From Otatea glauca (lineage: Eukaryota > Streptophyta > Magnoliopsida > Poales > Poaceae), in assembly GCA_036346275.1 (NCBI GenBank), contig CM070722.1, positions 22,777,336 through 22,841,335 on the forward strand: a stretch of DNA of 64,000 nucleotides, in the 5' to 3' direction. The stretch's first letter is position 1, and each line of letters begins with the position of its first letter. The notes under the pieces were generated by a model. That model was not told the origin of the DNA and did no database searches. It saw only the letters and a list, made by a program, of their open reading frames with translations. The position numbers and the translations under genes were made by a program. Below are positions 50,608-61,693 of this stretch, piece after piece.

Positions 50608-52159
50608 AGACTGACGAGGCTCGGACCCTAAGCATTCGCATCCATATAATCCTCCTTCACGAAAGGCGTAGATTCTTCCTCTTCTGAAGTTGTTGTTGGG
50701 GTGAGTACATAAAGCACTCAACAAGTTGTACACTGCAATGCAAGTCTAATATTGTATATGCTTGGCTTAATCCAAAGGAATGGCTAAGATGGATATTTCG
50801 CAATAAAGCGGCATTTAACAAGAATACAATAAATAGATTGAAAAGCAGTAAAAAAATACAGTAATTAATAGATTCAGCATTTCTGAAGTAAACCAAGTTT
50901 CCAATCCTAAATCAATTTCCACCTCCCATGGCACCTTGCCATCCCAATAGGTTTTGGTTTAACAAAAGTCTAACCCTTAACTGTAATTCCCGAGCATTGC
51001 CAAATACCGTGAGCACGGCTATTCGAATAGATTGTATACTCTGCAGAGGTTATGCACTTCACACACACTACAACCAAACACCACCAAGGCGAGTGATCAT
51101 AACAAAGCCTTTACAATGCTACACCTAGACCCAGTACTGTTCACTAAGGTTTCAACACTGAAGGGTTAAACCACCACAATTGGGCCCCCCTCTTGCGCCA
51201 TGTGAGTTAAGCCATAAACCCGGGACTCACTATTCACCACGACAGCACCAAAATCTAGGCTTCACAATTTATTCAGCTAGGCTGTCCCATTCCAGGCATG
51301 TGGTTGCAAGAAAGACTCAGGTCAAAGGCTTGCAAGGTTAAGTCCTTAAAGTGATTAAGGCAAGACTTCCACATACCCCTGCCAATCCTGGCCCACCTTG
51401 GCACATGCCCCTTGCCACTTGCCCCAATCTAAAACATTACCACCCCAGTTGATTACCAAGCACCACGTGCCACCAACATTTCAATCTAGTTGTGTGACCT
51501 CCTCGCCACGACAACTTGATAGCACTCTGTGACAACACATGACACACAAATTCTTAAACATTGTTCCATATTCCATTAGTCAAGATTAAGTAAGAACATT
51601 CGGACACATGTGATGACGTGGCATGGCTAAGCAATCTACGACGGTCTAACTAGTCCCATGTTGATTATTAATATTAACCAACTATAATTCCACCTAGGGT
51701 GACAATTAGATCATGGCTTAAAATTGACAAGGTGTGATTTAATTCAATTAGGCATATCATCTAATTCCCAGATTAATTGAAATCATTTATACACATAAAA
51801 TATCATGCATAATTTAAAAGACAAAATTGCAATTTGGTGAAATTGGGTGCAACATGATCAAAGCACAACTTGCCTTGGAGTAGGTGCTGGTCTTGCTCTG
51901 AGCTTGGGTCTTGAAGCGATGAATCTTCCCCCGGATCACCGAGCAGTTCAACGTCTACGCGAAACGATGCTAAAATAGCAAATAAACACCAAAACAGAGA
52001 GCAACCAAACTCAAAAAATAAAATAAAATTCACTAATAAATATATCTAGATTTTACAAATTTTTAGAAATTTGAATCACTCAAATCCGAGTTAAACTTCA
52101 AAAAATATGGCCTTTTGAAGTTTGAATAAATACTGAAAATACAAAAATTAGAAAAACCG
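50608..52159 (-). repeat. G3-type gypsy LTR fragment
   Basis: Starting with ACTGACGAGGCTCGGACCC, it matches 36065-37290 of the G3 LTR and continues undisturbed past the CACTA insertion point (AATTTGGTGAAATTGGGTGC, about 51831). It goes on into sequence equivalent to G1 LTR 2780-3110 (minus strand). Both ends are cut: left by the CACTA element, right at GAAAAACCGA/TTTATGTGG by copia sequence. Confidence 0.82.
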
Positions 52160-53068
52160 ATTTATGTGGACGATATCATTTTTGGTGGCTCGTCTCATTC
52201 GCTTGTGTCTCAGTTTTCTGAGGTGATTAGCATAGAGTTTGAGATGAGTATGACGGACGAGTTGAGCTACTTTCTTGGCTTACAAATCAAGGAGACTCGG
52301 GAGGGTACTTTCTTGCATCAAGGCAAGTATACCCGTGACCTCCTGAGGCGCTTCGATATGTTTGATGGGAAGCTAGTGATGACTCCTATGGCCACCACTG
52401 CTGTCCTCGAGCCCGATGAGGATGGTGAGCCTGCTGATCAAAAGGAGTTTCGGAGTATGATCGGCTCCCTCTTGTACCTCACTGCTTCGAGGCCGGACAT
52501 ACATTTCGCTGTGTGTCTGTGCGCTCGATTTCAAGCTTCTCCTCGCGCCTCTCACCGCCAGGCGGTCAAGCACATCTTCAGGTACCTTCGTGCTACCTCT
52601 GATTATGGTATTTGGTACTCTTCTTCTTCTTGTCTATCTCTTAGAGCTTTTTCCGATGCCGACTTTGCTGGCTATAGGATATATAGGAAGAGCACTTCTG
52701 GCACTTGCCAATTCATTGGCACTTCTCTTGTTTCTTGGTCATCTAGGAGTAGTGCAGGGTTGCAGTCCATCACGAGGCCGAGTATGTTGTCGCAGCCGAT
52801 TCTTTGAGCAGTGCTCTGGATGAGATCAACCTTACGGGACTATGGGTTAGAGATAGAGAGTGTGCCACTTTTCTGTGACAACACTTCAGCTATTTGCATT
52901 GCTAAAAACCCAGTGCAACATTCCCGGACCAAGCACATTGATATTAGATATCACTTCCTTAGAGACCATGTGGAGAAGGGAGACATCGCGCTTCAGTTCG
53001 TAGAGAGTGACCTTCAGTTAGCCGATATCTTCACCAAGCCTTTGGATAGCTCCAGATTTGTTGCCTGA
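52160..53068 (+). pseudogene. pol: Copia C1 RT C-terminal part and RNase H
   Basis: It opens with YVDDIIFGG, the copia RT catalytic box, then YFLGLQI, GTFLHQGKYTRDLLRRFDM, MIGSLLYLTASRPDIHFAVC and RASHRQAVKHIFRYLR. RNase H starts at FSDADFAG and continues to FIGTSLVSWSSR. Frame changes occur near 52750-52810. The end in a third frame reads VPLFCDNTSAICIAKNPVQHSRTKHIDIRYHFLRDH and LADIFTKPLD to about 53068. The N-terminal pol and gag are missing. Confidence 0.88.
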
Positions 53069-54940
53069 AGGAGTGAGCTTGGAGACATGAGCCTTTACAG
53101 CCTTTCGTGAGGGGAAGCTGGTTTGTATATCATGTATTATATGTTTTCTTCCAGCTTTTCTTTTCTTTGTTTCTTCTGCGTGACTATGAGCTTGTTTTCT
53201 TGAGTTGAGTTCACTCACTTAGACTTCTGGCATGCCATGCATGGACCTCTTATCTTGTGCTTTAGGTTGCTATCATGCGTGATTAGCTGTTCTCTCTTCT
53301 CTCCAGGTTGAGTTCCCTCACAGTCTTATAAGTCTAGCGGTATTGGGCCTCCCGGTAGACAGGTCTGTGTTCACTCCTTAGTTGGGATCTAGAGTCGACT
53401 TCCCTATGTCACCATTGGGAAGATAAGAGCGAGTCTGAGCCGTAGTGAGTCTCTTCTATCTTATCTATTCTCAATAGCCATCCAGTTTTGCAGTTTCTCG
53501 ACTTTTTCTCCTCATTCTGTTTTTCTAGTTGTTATTGAGTTTATTCGGGTTTTCTTTATGCCTAATCTTGATAATAACTCAACTTTAACCAGATTTAAGC
53601 ATAAAATTGATTCATTTGTTGAGGGGGAGTTTGGGAATCTGTTCATGCATTGCATTTAGGCTATATTTTCTGTTTTATGAGCTTTGTCTGTTATGCAATT
53701 GACTCAATCTTCATGAAATACATCATGCTATATCTTTTGAAGAAAATCCCTAGCTTAGATATGTCCAAGTCCATTTATCATGCTAAGCTTATTAAAATCT
53801 GAAAAATTTGAAAGCTTTAAATGAAAACTTGACGAAACATGTTGCTTTTACTTACTAAGTTTCTTCTCTAGGGGTTTTACCATGAATTGTGAAATTTTGG
53901 ATTTCTCTAGAGTCCCTATAGCAACTTGGGTGAGATTTGTTTGATCCATATTTGAGTCCTTCAGAATTGCTCATATGTGCTAAATTAAAAAAAATTGACT
54001 CTTTTGTGCAAAATTGATCTCAACACTTTATATTCACGAGATTGCTTCCCATTGCACTTGGGATGAACTTGGAATATATTGTGTATGACCAAGATCATTC
54101 TCTTAAGAGTTACTCTTGAGATTATCAAAAAAGGCTTGAGTCAAATTTTTTTTAAAATGCAAATATTAAACACATAAGTGGGTAAACAATTCAAATAATG
54201 TCAAACATTTGCACCCTGCTATGTTTTTTTAAAATCTTAAAGAAAATTTGCATAAATTGAAAAATGAGCTTGAAGGACCTTATCTGCACTTCAAAATTCC
54301 CCAAAGTGTTGAGTAGGTTGAACTCTAGGTTTTTCATTTGATCCTTGAGTGGTTTTGCTTCTAGCTTTGAAACTTTGCTAAGTTTTGCACTTGTCAAATC
54401 ATGCTAAAATGAAATATTGTAAAACTCAGCTTTTTCATAAAATGTATTGGTCTTGGACATGTCTTAGTTCAGTTATATTCTGAAATTGACAAGCTTGGTG
54501 TAATATCTTTCCATTTTGATCAATTGGATAATCTTCAAAGCTCTTTAGATTGCATTTCATGCATACATAAAAAAAATTTGATGCCTATATTGCCAAATAA
54601 GGGAGAAGAATTAGAAAAGGCATCACTAAAAAGATAAAAATGTGAATGCTTATTTGGTTATTATGATCTTTGTAAATCTATGCTACTACTTCTTTTGGAT
54701 CATAATTTCATAATCACATTTGACATGTTTAGTTGGATTTTAGAGTTTTTGTTGAAAACTTGCTCTTTCTTAAATTTAACTCTAAAATCAAAATTCCTCT
54801 TCGTCAATTTGGTCATGATTTTATATCTTTCTCTCTCGACCAAGTTTGGCTTTGCAATCAAATTGCTCTCTTCTTCTCTCATTCAAACTCAAATTTATGC
54901 CTTTTGTGTGGTTTGTCAATATACTCATCAAGGGGGAGAT
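53069..54940 (+). other. Copia C1 3' non-coding region
   Basis: About 1.9 kb between RNase H and the LTR without a conserved frame. Purine tracts are at about 53106 (GTGAGGGGAAGCTGG), 53618 (TTGAGGGGGAGTTTGGG) and 54929 (CAAGGGGGAGAT). The A-element tract at 24368 is altered here to AATAAGGGAGAAG. The same layout is seen at 22871-24716 and 62641-64000. Confidence 0.65.
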
Positions 54941-56636
54941 TGAAGGACCATGTGGAGGTCCATCCATGTTTGTGATGAGTATTTGACTTTATTTGAGCAA
55001 GGTGTGCTCAAGTTTGAGTTTGATTTAGATTGATTTTCAAAATGAAGCAAAATGAGTTGTCTCTGCCAGGAGTGGCAGTATCGGCCGTATGGGCACGGTA
55101 GTGATGAGTTGGATGGGTTTATTGCATATCATTGTGGTCATTGCTATGTGAAAGGTTTTTTCCTTGTCTTTGATGGTTGCAGGGCGACAATGCTAGGTCA
55201 TGGTAAGGCGGAGGATGACCGGGACTAGGCGAGGAGCGTCGGAGGTCCAGACGGTTGGGAGATCGCCGGAAGATGAACGGAGACGGAGTCCGGCCAAGTC
55301 AAGAAGACAAGGAATGGAGATGATGCTAACTAGATGTCGCGTGGATCAATGAGGGCCGTCGGATTGAGGTCTAGTTGATAGGTTAGCGGGTCTATGTAGT
55401 ATGCTTTGGAAACCGTGCAAAAAAACCCTGTATGTGTGTGGGTTTTGGGTTAGCCCTTGCATGGCTGTGTGTGTGGGTTAATCCTAGCCCTTAGATGAGT
55501 GCTCTAGGGTTGAGGGACTCATCCAAGGGTGTAAGGTGGCCCAAGAGTAGTATAAATAGGGGTGGAGGGTAGCGTCCTCCCCTTGAAGGTTTTGAGGTTT
55601 TTGATGCTCCTTTGAGCTTTGCCCACATGAATGTGAGGCTTTGTAACCTCTTCTTCCAGAAATGAAATGTTTCCTCAAATCATTTGTTTTTTCTTTGTGC
55701 ATTTACATTACGCAATTTACATTATGCACTTAAATTCCGCACTTAAATTCCGCAATTAAATTCAGCATTTACATTCTTGCAATTTACATTTATGCAATTT
55801 GGATTTGTCTCCCCTCCTTCTAAATGTTGTTCTTCTAGGATGTCTTGAGGGTGTTCATTTGGTTCTACATCTTTCTTACACTCTTGGATTGACTAGAGAT
55901 CAAGTTTTTTATCAAAATGCAAATCTGTCCAGAACTTGTTCTTCGCGCAGCAGTCAGTGTTTTATTTTTATAAAAATATAGAAAAAACATTTTTGAGTGA
56001 TTATTATTGGAGAAGGTTCAGGACTCATATATCTATCTGTAGAAAATTTCTTGAGTCCACTGGTTGCACCGTTTGAGAGCTATGAAGTGAAGATCGAGCC
56101 TCAAACTTTGTGGTCGAAGTTCCTGACTGTCTATATTGCTTGATTTTTCATTCTTATTCTACAAAGCTTTATGATGTGATTTTTGCTTGTGTGTTTCATG
56201 ACTCAACTGCTCACAGGGACAAAAATTCTCACAAATTTTAGAGCAATAGAAACTCACCAACCACCTGTTCCAACTGAGGACAATTTTTGAAAATCTGCTT
56301 TCACTTTCTGAAAAGAGACTTTGGTGTTTTACCTTTATCTCTTTTAGAAAAGAAGTCTGTTGAATTGATTCTTCTTTTGTTTGGACACTTGACAACCAGG
56401 ATTGTGATTAAAAGACCCCTCACATGATTCATGGTTTTTATCCATGCAAGCTAGGGGTACACATAGTTGTCTAATTATTCTGGATTTTGGAGGGTGTGTG
56501 AATCTAAGAAGCACCAGTTTGAACGAAAATCTTCGGGTGTTTTAGATTCTTATTGCAAGAGTGTTTGGAGTACTTTGAGTGGGGAAATTTTATTTGGGAT
56601 CATTCACCCCCCTCTGATCGCCATTTCGATCTTTCA
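54941..56636 (+). repeat. Copia LTR (subtype B) shared by C1 and copia B
   Basis: This 1696-bp LTR begins TGAAGGACC, ends CGATCTTTCA and is similar to 17211-18914. The TATA box is at 55551-55558. It has a PPT on its left and a PBS on its right, so it is both the 3' LTR of C1 and the 5' LTR of B. Confidence 0.9.
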
Positions 56637-56638
56637 AT

Positions 56639-56651
56639 TGGTATCAGAGCC
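56639..56651 (+). other. Copia B primer binding site
   Basis: TGGTATCAGAGCC, tRNA-Met type, two bases after the LTR end. Confidence 0.9.
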
Positions 56652-56691
56652 GGTTTTGCTCTTCCATAGATCTTGACCGGTCTCAAGAGCC

Positions 56692-57496
56692 ATGGCGATG
56701 GACAAGTATTCCACCAAGCCTCCTATTTTCTCTGGAGTTGATTTTTCTTTTTGGAAATCTCGAATGGAGTCATACATCACTGCCTAGGGCTTTCTGATAT
56801 GGCAGAAGGTGAAACTCCCGTATAAGGTTCCTACTGATGAAAACGGCACGGCTGGCAATATGGCTGACGTTGAGGCAAACTCTATGGCAAGGAACATTCT
56901 CATACAGGGTCTTAGCCGCAGTGAGTATGATAGGATTTCTCACCTCCGTTCCGCTCACGAGATTTGGGTGACCCTCGATGCTTACCATGAGGGCACTACC
57001 CAAATCAAGACGGTTCGACAGGACCAATTTAAGCGTGAGTTCAACAAGTTTGAACAACACGCTGGTGAGAGTCTTGATGAGTGCTTCGGTCGTTTTACCA
57101 AGATCTTGAGCGATCTTCGAGCAGTTGGTTGCATATACCCTGACTCGGATAATGCTCGACATTTCTTGACTGCACTCGATTTGCGTGTTTGGGAGATGAA
57201 GGTGACCACCATCAAGGACACCACCGACTTGTCGACTCTGACTCTTGACGGGCTTTATTCCCGCCTTAAGACTCATGAGATCGATGTCGTCTCACGAAAG
57301 ACGAAATCTCAATCGATGGCCTTGGTCACCGATCCCATTGGATCTTCTTCTTCTTATCCTTCTATTGGTTTCTCTCTTTCCACCCTTTGTGAGCTAAGCG
57401 CTAACGAACTGGAAAAATTTCCAGAAAATGAGCTTGCTCTTCTCGCTCGCAAGTTTTCTCATGCATACAAGAGGGTAAGAGAGAAAGAGAGGTGGC
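56692..57496 (+). pseudogene. gag: Copia B gag (capsid domain)
   Basis: ATG 56692 (MAMDKYSTKPPIFSGVDFSFW) opens a frame with a TAG at 56785-56787, where copy A has CAG. It then runs open to about 57543. It has the copia gag layout (UBN2/retrotran_gag type): MARNILIQGLSRSEYDRI, HEIWVTLDAYHEGT, QFKREFNKFEQHAGESLDECF, SDLRAVG and LSTLTLDGLYSRLKTHE. The proper continuation changes frame by one base near 57490 to enter the zinc knuckle. Confidence 0.88.
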
Positions 57497-58561
57497 ATGA
57501 TCACATGCTTCGAGTGTGGTGGCCCCAACCACATTCGGGCTAATTGCCCCAAACTGGAGAAAGCTAAGAACGATGTCGGCAGTTCGGCAAAGAACGACTA
57601 CATTGACAAGAACCGCAACAAGAAGCCTCCAGTTCGTGAGCCGACGCGTGAGAAGAAGTACCGCAACTTCTCCAAGAACAAGAAGCTCTTCCACCGCATC
57701 CTCGCCGCGCTTGATGACATCAACATCTCTGACACGGAGACATGGAGAGATGAGGGCGAGGATGAACCACAAGAGAAGAAGGGCGGCGACAACTTCTCCA
57801 GCATGTGCTTCATGACCGACACCAACGGCATCAGCGACTCCAAGCTCTACAGCGACTCGAACGAGGTACCCTCCTATGACCAGCTCAATGAAACTTTCTG
57901 TAAACTAGGAGCTAGAGCTAGGTGTACGGAGCTTGAGAAGGAAGTAGGTACCTTGAATCGGCAGTTAGCTTTTCTTAGATCTTCTTCCTGCCGAGTCACT
58001 GAGGATTGCTCATTGTGTGATGCTATTCTTGTGGAGTTGGAGAACTTAAGGACTATGCATGATAGTGTGTTGACTGAATTAGATAGTCTTAAGTTGAAGA
58101 ATGCTAGCGATAATTCTGTTGATGCAATTCCACTAGATGCTAGTTTTCTTCATGCTCACTCTACTCCTTATGCTAATTGCCCTAAATTGCTTGCCGAAAT
58201 TGATGCCATGAGCGAACACCTTAGAAAGCTTTCTACTAGAAATGATGAACTTGAATTGCATGTTTCTAAGGACCCAATCAGCTCATGTGAGGGCTGTAGG
58301 CAACTAAAACTTGACAATGATGCTTTGAATGTCAAGTGTGACCAACTTGCTAAGGACTTACTAGTTAAGTCAAAATCTGGTTGCCTGCTGTGTGTTGGGG
58401 TTAAGGATGATGTGGATCAAATCCATGTCGAGCTTAGGAAGAAGTTAAAAGACCAAACCCTTAGGATTAGAGATGCTCCTTACGTTTCTTGTGAGGACCT
58501 CAAGATTGAGGCAGCCGTGCTAAGAGAACAAAAAGCACGTGCTGAGAGATCCTCTTTCTAG
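57497..58561 (+). CDS. Copia B CCHC knuckle and coiled-coil extension, 354 codons
   Basis: It begins with the knuckle CFECGGPNHIRANC (CX2CX4HX4C) and then a Lys/Arg-rich linker (DKNRNKKPPVREP). The coiled-coil region is rich in Leu, Glu and Asp and carries CXXC pairs: CSLCDAI, SSCEGCRQLK, GCLLCVG and YVSCEDLK. It is similar to 19278-20000. The extension between knuckle and protease is unusual in length (about 300 residues). It is probably part of Gag, so a structural or RNA-packaging role is possible, but this is inference. The frame ends AERSSF* because of an indel relative to copy A, which continues. Confidence 0.8.
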   Translation: MITCFECGGPNHIRANCPKLEKAKNDVGSSAKNDYIDKNRNKKPPVREPTREKKYRNFSKNKKLFHRILAALDDINISDTETWRDEGEDEPQEKKGGDNFSSMCFMTDTNGISDSKLYSDSNEVPSYDQLNETFCKLGARARCTELEKEVGTLNRQLAFLRSSSCRVTEDCSLCDAILVELENLRTMHDSVLTELDSLKLKNASDNSVDAIPLDASFLHAHSTPYANCPKLLAEIDAMSEHLRKLSTRNDELELHVSKDPISSCEGCRQLKLDNDALNVKCDQLAKDLLVKSKSGCLLCVGVKDDVDQIHVELRKKLKDQTLRIRDAPYVSCEDLKIEAAVLREQKARAERSSF

Positions 58562-59455
58562 TTCTTCTTCTTCCTCTCCTTCCCCTTGTTCTTCTTGTGC
58601 TTCTTTCTTTCGAGATTGCCAGTACCTTATGAGCATTCTCGAGAAGTTTGTTGGAAGCAAGAAGAAGCTCAATCTTATTCTAGACCAATCCATGATTAGT
58701 AGATTCAATCAAGGTCTAGGATTTAATCCCTTGGAGCACGCTCGGGCGCATCCTCCCACCATTGTGCGCGGCTCCAAGAGTGGTGAGATTGTGGTAGCTC
58801 CCAGAGTGAGTACCACCGTGTTTAGATCTGCTAGGGTTGTCCATAGGACTTCTGACCAGAAGGGTGTTACTCCTATTGCTTCTGCCTCTAGCAAGGCGAA
58901 GTACACATGAACCTTCTGTAAGAAGGATGGTCACCTAGTAGATTTCTGCTTCAGGCGCGCCAAGATCAATCGGAGTGAGCGTGTTGCTACCCTTAAGGGT
59001 ATTCAAGGTCATCCCCAGACTTTGAGTGCTCCTAAGGCACACACTGCTTCTAGACAGGTTAGAGAGTCGCCTGTTTTTGGGCAGCGTCCAGGACTCGATT
59101 TTCATGCTAGTTCTTTCGAGTTTTAGTCCTGGAGCTGTTCGTAGTCAGTCTTTCCGCCGTCCTCTTGATATTCCTCGTTTTTCTCATCGAGGTAGATACC
59201 AGCGGCGTGAGGTGTTTTCTGGTAGGAGTTTTAGGTAGCCTCACTGGGGTGGTTCGGCTTTTGTACCACGGCAGGCCAACCCAGTTTCAGCTCCTAGATC
59301 ATCTACTAGAGTCGCTTCTGATCTTGTTAGGGTTAAACGTCAGAGAGACACTCGAGTCCAGTCTTCTTCTGTGACTGGTACTCTGAGGTGTCGTATGGTT
59401 CAGTATTGGGTTCCTAAGTCTTCACTCTATCCTAGTACTGAGTCATCTTTCTCTC
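58562..59455 (+). pseudogene. Copia B gag-protease linker, frameshifted
   Basis: Continuation of the coiled-coil part (CSSCASFFRDCQYL, LEHARAHPPTIVRGSKSGEI at about 58600-58800). A Cys-His cluster follows (FCKKDGHLVDFCFRRAK, about 58915-58970), then a basic Arg-rich part and the YWVPKSSLYPS block near 59405. At least three frame changes and a TGA near 58908 occur. Confidence 0.7.
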
Positions 59456-59824
59456 TTGTGTCTTGATCAGGTTCGTCGGATGGGGAAGGGAGATGTTCGG
59501 ATTGTCGACTCCGGTTGTTCTCGTCATATGACCAGAGATTCTCGATGGTTCTCTTCCCTAGTCCGAGCCCCCGGTGATGAGTTGATCACTTTTGGGGATG
59601 CCTCTTCAGGTAGAGTCATTGCTAAAGGTACCATTTTCATTAATGACAATTTCATTCTTAAAGATGTTGCCTTAGTAAGTAAGCTACAATACAATTTGCT
59701 TTTTGTTTCTCAGCTTATTGATGACTCTTTCGAGGTGAGTTTTAAGAGTAATGCCTGTAGAATCCTCGATTCATCAGGAGGGTTAGTTTGCGGGATTTCT
59801 AGATTTGGGAGTCTTCCGTGCTGA
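59456..59824 (+). pseudogene. pol: Copia B protease
   Basis: The frame includes VRIVDSGCSRHMTRD, the copia aspartic protease site (DSG), then FGDASSGRVIAKGTI and LKDVALVSKLQYNLLFVSQL, the usual protease end. The frame stops after RFGSLPC. A one-base shift near 59815 leads into the GAG-pre-integrase. It cuts the polyprotein. Confidence 0.85.
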
Positions 59825-60700
59825 TTTTTCTGTTTCTTCTAGAGACTCTCTTCGGTGTTTGATTGCTTCAGAGTCCCATGATCTCTCCTTCTGGCATAGG
59901 AGACTTGGTCACATTGGATTTGATAATTTGACCTGAGTTAGCAGCCACGATCTCATTCGTAGTTTGCCAAAACTCAAAATGGTCAAAGACTTAGTTTGCT
60001 CTCCCTGCCGATATGGCAAGATGGTTGCTGCTTCTCATCCCCGATCCATTGTTGTGATGATGGTGCACAGTGACAGCTTTTACATATGGACACTGTTGGT
60101 CCAGCTAGAGTGCAGTCAGTGGGAGGGAAGTGGTATGTTCTTGTCATTGTTGATCATTTTTCGAGGTATTCTTGGGTGTTCATGTCCTCGAAGGATAAGA
60201 CTTTTACCCATTTTAGGGTTTTCGTTCATAGGTTGTCTTTTGAGCTCCCTAGTGCCCTACGAGCTATACGCAGTGACAATGGCACGGAGTTCAAGAACTC
60301 CTATTTTGAGAGTTTTTGTGTGGAGTCTGGTTTAGAGTATCAGTTCTCCTCTCCCTACGTCCCTCAGCAAAATGGCGTAGTGGAAAGGAAGAACAAGACC
60401 CTAGTAGAAATGGCCAGGACGATGCTAGACGAGTACAGTACTCCTAGGAAGTTTTAGGCTGAGGCTATAGCTACTGCTTGCCATGTTTCTAATCGTGTAT
60501 TCTTGAGAGCACATTTGCACCGCACTTCTTACGAGTTGAGGTATGGGCGAAAGCCCAGTGTTTCTCATTTTCGTGTGTTTGGTTGCAAGTGTTTTATTTT
60601 GAAGTCTGGTAACCTGGATAAGTTTTAGTCTCGTTCTTCTGATGGTATCTTACTGGGTTATTCGACTTCTTCTCGTAGCTATAGGGTCTGGAGTTGCGAT
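59825..60700 (+). pseudogene. pol: Copia B GAG-pre-integrase and integrase
   Basis: The HHCC-type pre-integrase reads SFWHRRLGHIGFDNL (59895-59935), a TGA stop, then LVCSPCRYGK. The integrase core (60086-60457) has MDTVGPARV, IRSDNGTEF and the Glu of NGVVERKNKTL, so D, D and E are present. A TAG at 60455-60457 sits where Trp is usual (KF-W-AEA). A second stop follows at about 60626 in DKF*SRSSDG. The C-terminal part has RVFGCKCF and GYSTSSRSYRV. It joins element DNA into the genome. Inactive here because of the stops. Confidence 0.85.
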
Positions 60701-61693
60701 GCACATAGGATCATAGAGACCTGTGAAATTACCTTTGATGAGGCTAGCCCAGGAGCTAGACCCGATATTTCAAGCTCTTCTTCTTCCTCCGAGACCATCT
60801 TTGTAGAGGATGAGGATGATAGAGATGATGGTGTTCCACCTGATCCAGTCTCCTCTACACCTGAGGTGCCTCCTGTTTCCATTTCTGCACCTCAGGAAGG
60901 CCAACCCTTGCCTTCTGACTCTCATTCAGCTAGTGGCTCAGCTCCTACCTCTTCTGTGCATGAGGTAGAGGCCACTTCTGCTTCTGGACCTCCCCGTCAT
61001 ATTCAGCGTTCTCATCCACCTGATCAGATCATCGGCGATCTGTTTGAGCGAGTCAGTTGCTCAAAATCAGATTTGTGCAGTTTCTACCTTCACTCTGCCT
61101 TTGTTGCCTCGTTTGAGCCGAAGGATGTGACTCATGCATTATCTGACGAGTTTTGGACTAATGCTATGCATGAGGAACTTGAAAACTTCGAGAGAAACAA
61201 AGTCTGGCAGCTTGTAGAACGTCTATTTGGTCATAATGTCATTGGGACCAAGTGGGTGTTCAAAAACAAGTAGAGTGAGGATGGGGTTGTCATTCGCAAC
61301 AAGGCTAGGCTAGTTGCACAGGGCTTTTCTCAGGTTGAGGGTCTTGACTTTGAGGAGATCTTTGCCCCTGTAGCTAGGCTAGAGGCTATTAGGATCCTGC
61401 TTGCATTTTCTGCATCCCGTAGCTTCAAGCTCTATCAAATGGATGTCAAGAGTGCATTCCTCAATAGCTATATTGAGGAAGAGGTTTGTGTCAAACAACC
61501 TCCAGGATTCGAGAACACCAAGTTTCCGAGTCATGTCTACAAGCTCTCCAAAGCTCTGTATGGACTCAAGCAGGCCCCCAGAGCATGGTATGAGAGGCTT
61601 AAGTCTTATCTTCTCAGCCATGACTTCAAAATGGGCGTAGTAGACAAGACTCTGTTCATCAGACAGCATGAGTCACATTTTCTTCTCGTCTAG
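60701..61693 (+). pseudogene. pol: Copia B integrase-RT linker and RT N-terminal part
   Basis: A Ser/Pro/Asp/Glu-rich linker is at about 60740-61010. RT starts with FWTNAMHEELENFERNKVW and GTKWVFKNK. A TAG follows at 61271-61273. Then ARLVAQGF, FAPVARLEAIRILLA, YQMDVKSAFLNSYIEEEVCVKQPPGF and YGLKQAPRAWYERL follow. A further TAG at 61691-61693 directly precedes the catalytic IYVDD. Both TAGs probably replace CAG. Confidence 0.87.

Larger units (their letters stand above)
52160..54940 (+). mobile_element. Copia C1: 3' part only, sharing an LTR with copia B
   Basis: It begins in the middle of RT at the YVDD box and runs through RNase H and the long 3' non-coding region to the PPT (CAAGGGGGAGAT, 54929-54940). 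It is followed by LTR 54941-56636. It is closely similar to 61695-64000. The left limit is a sharp junction with a gypsy LTR; GA before TTTATG is common to both partners. Confidence 0.88.
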
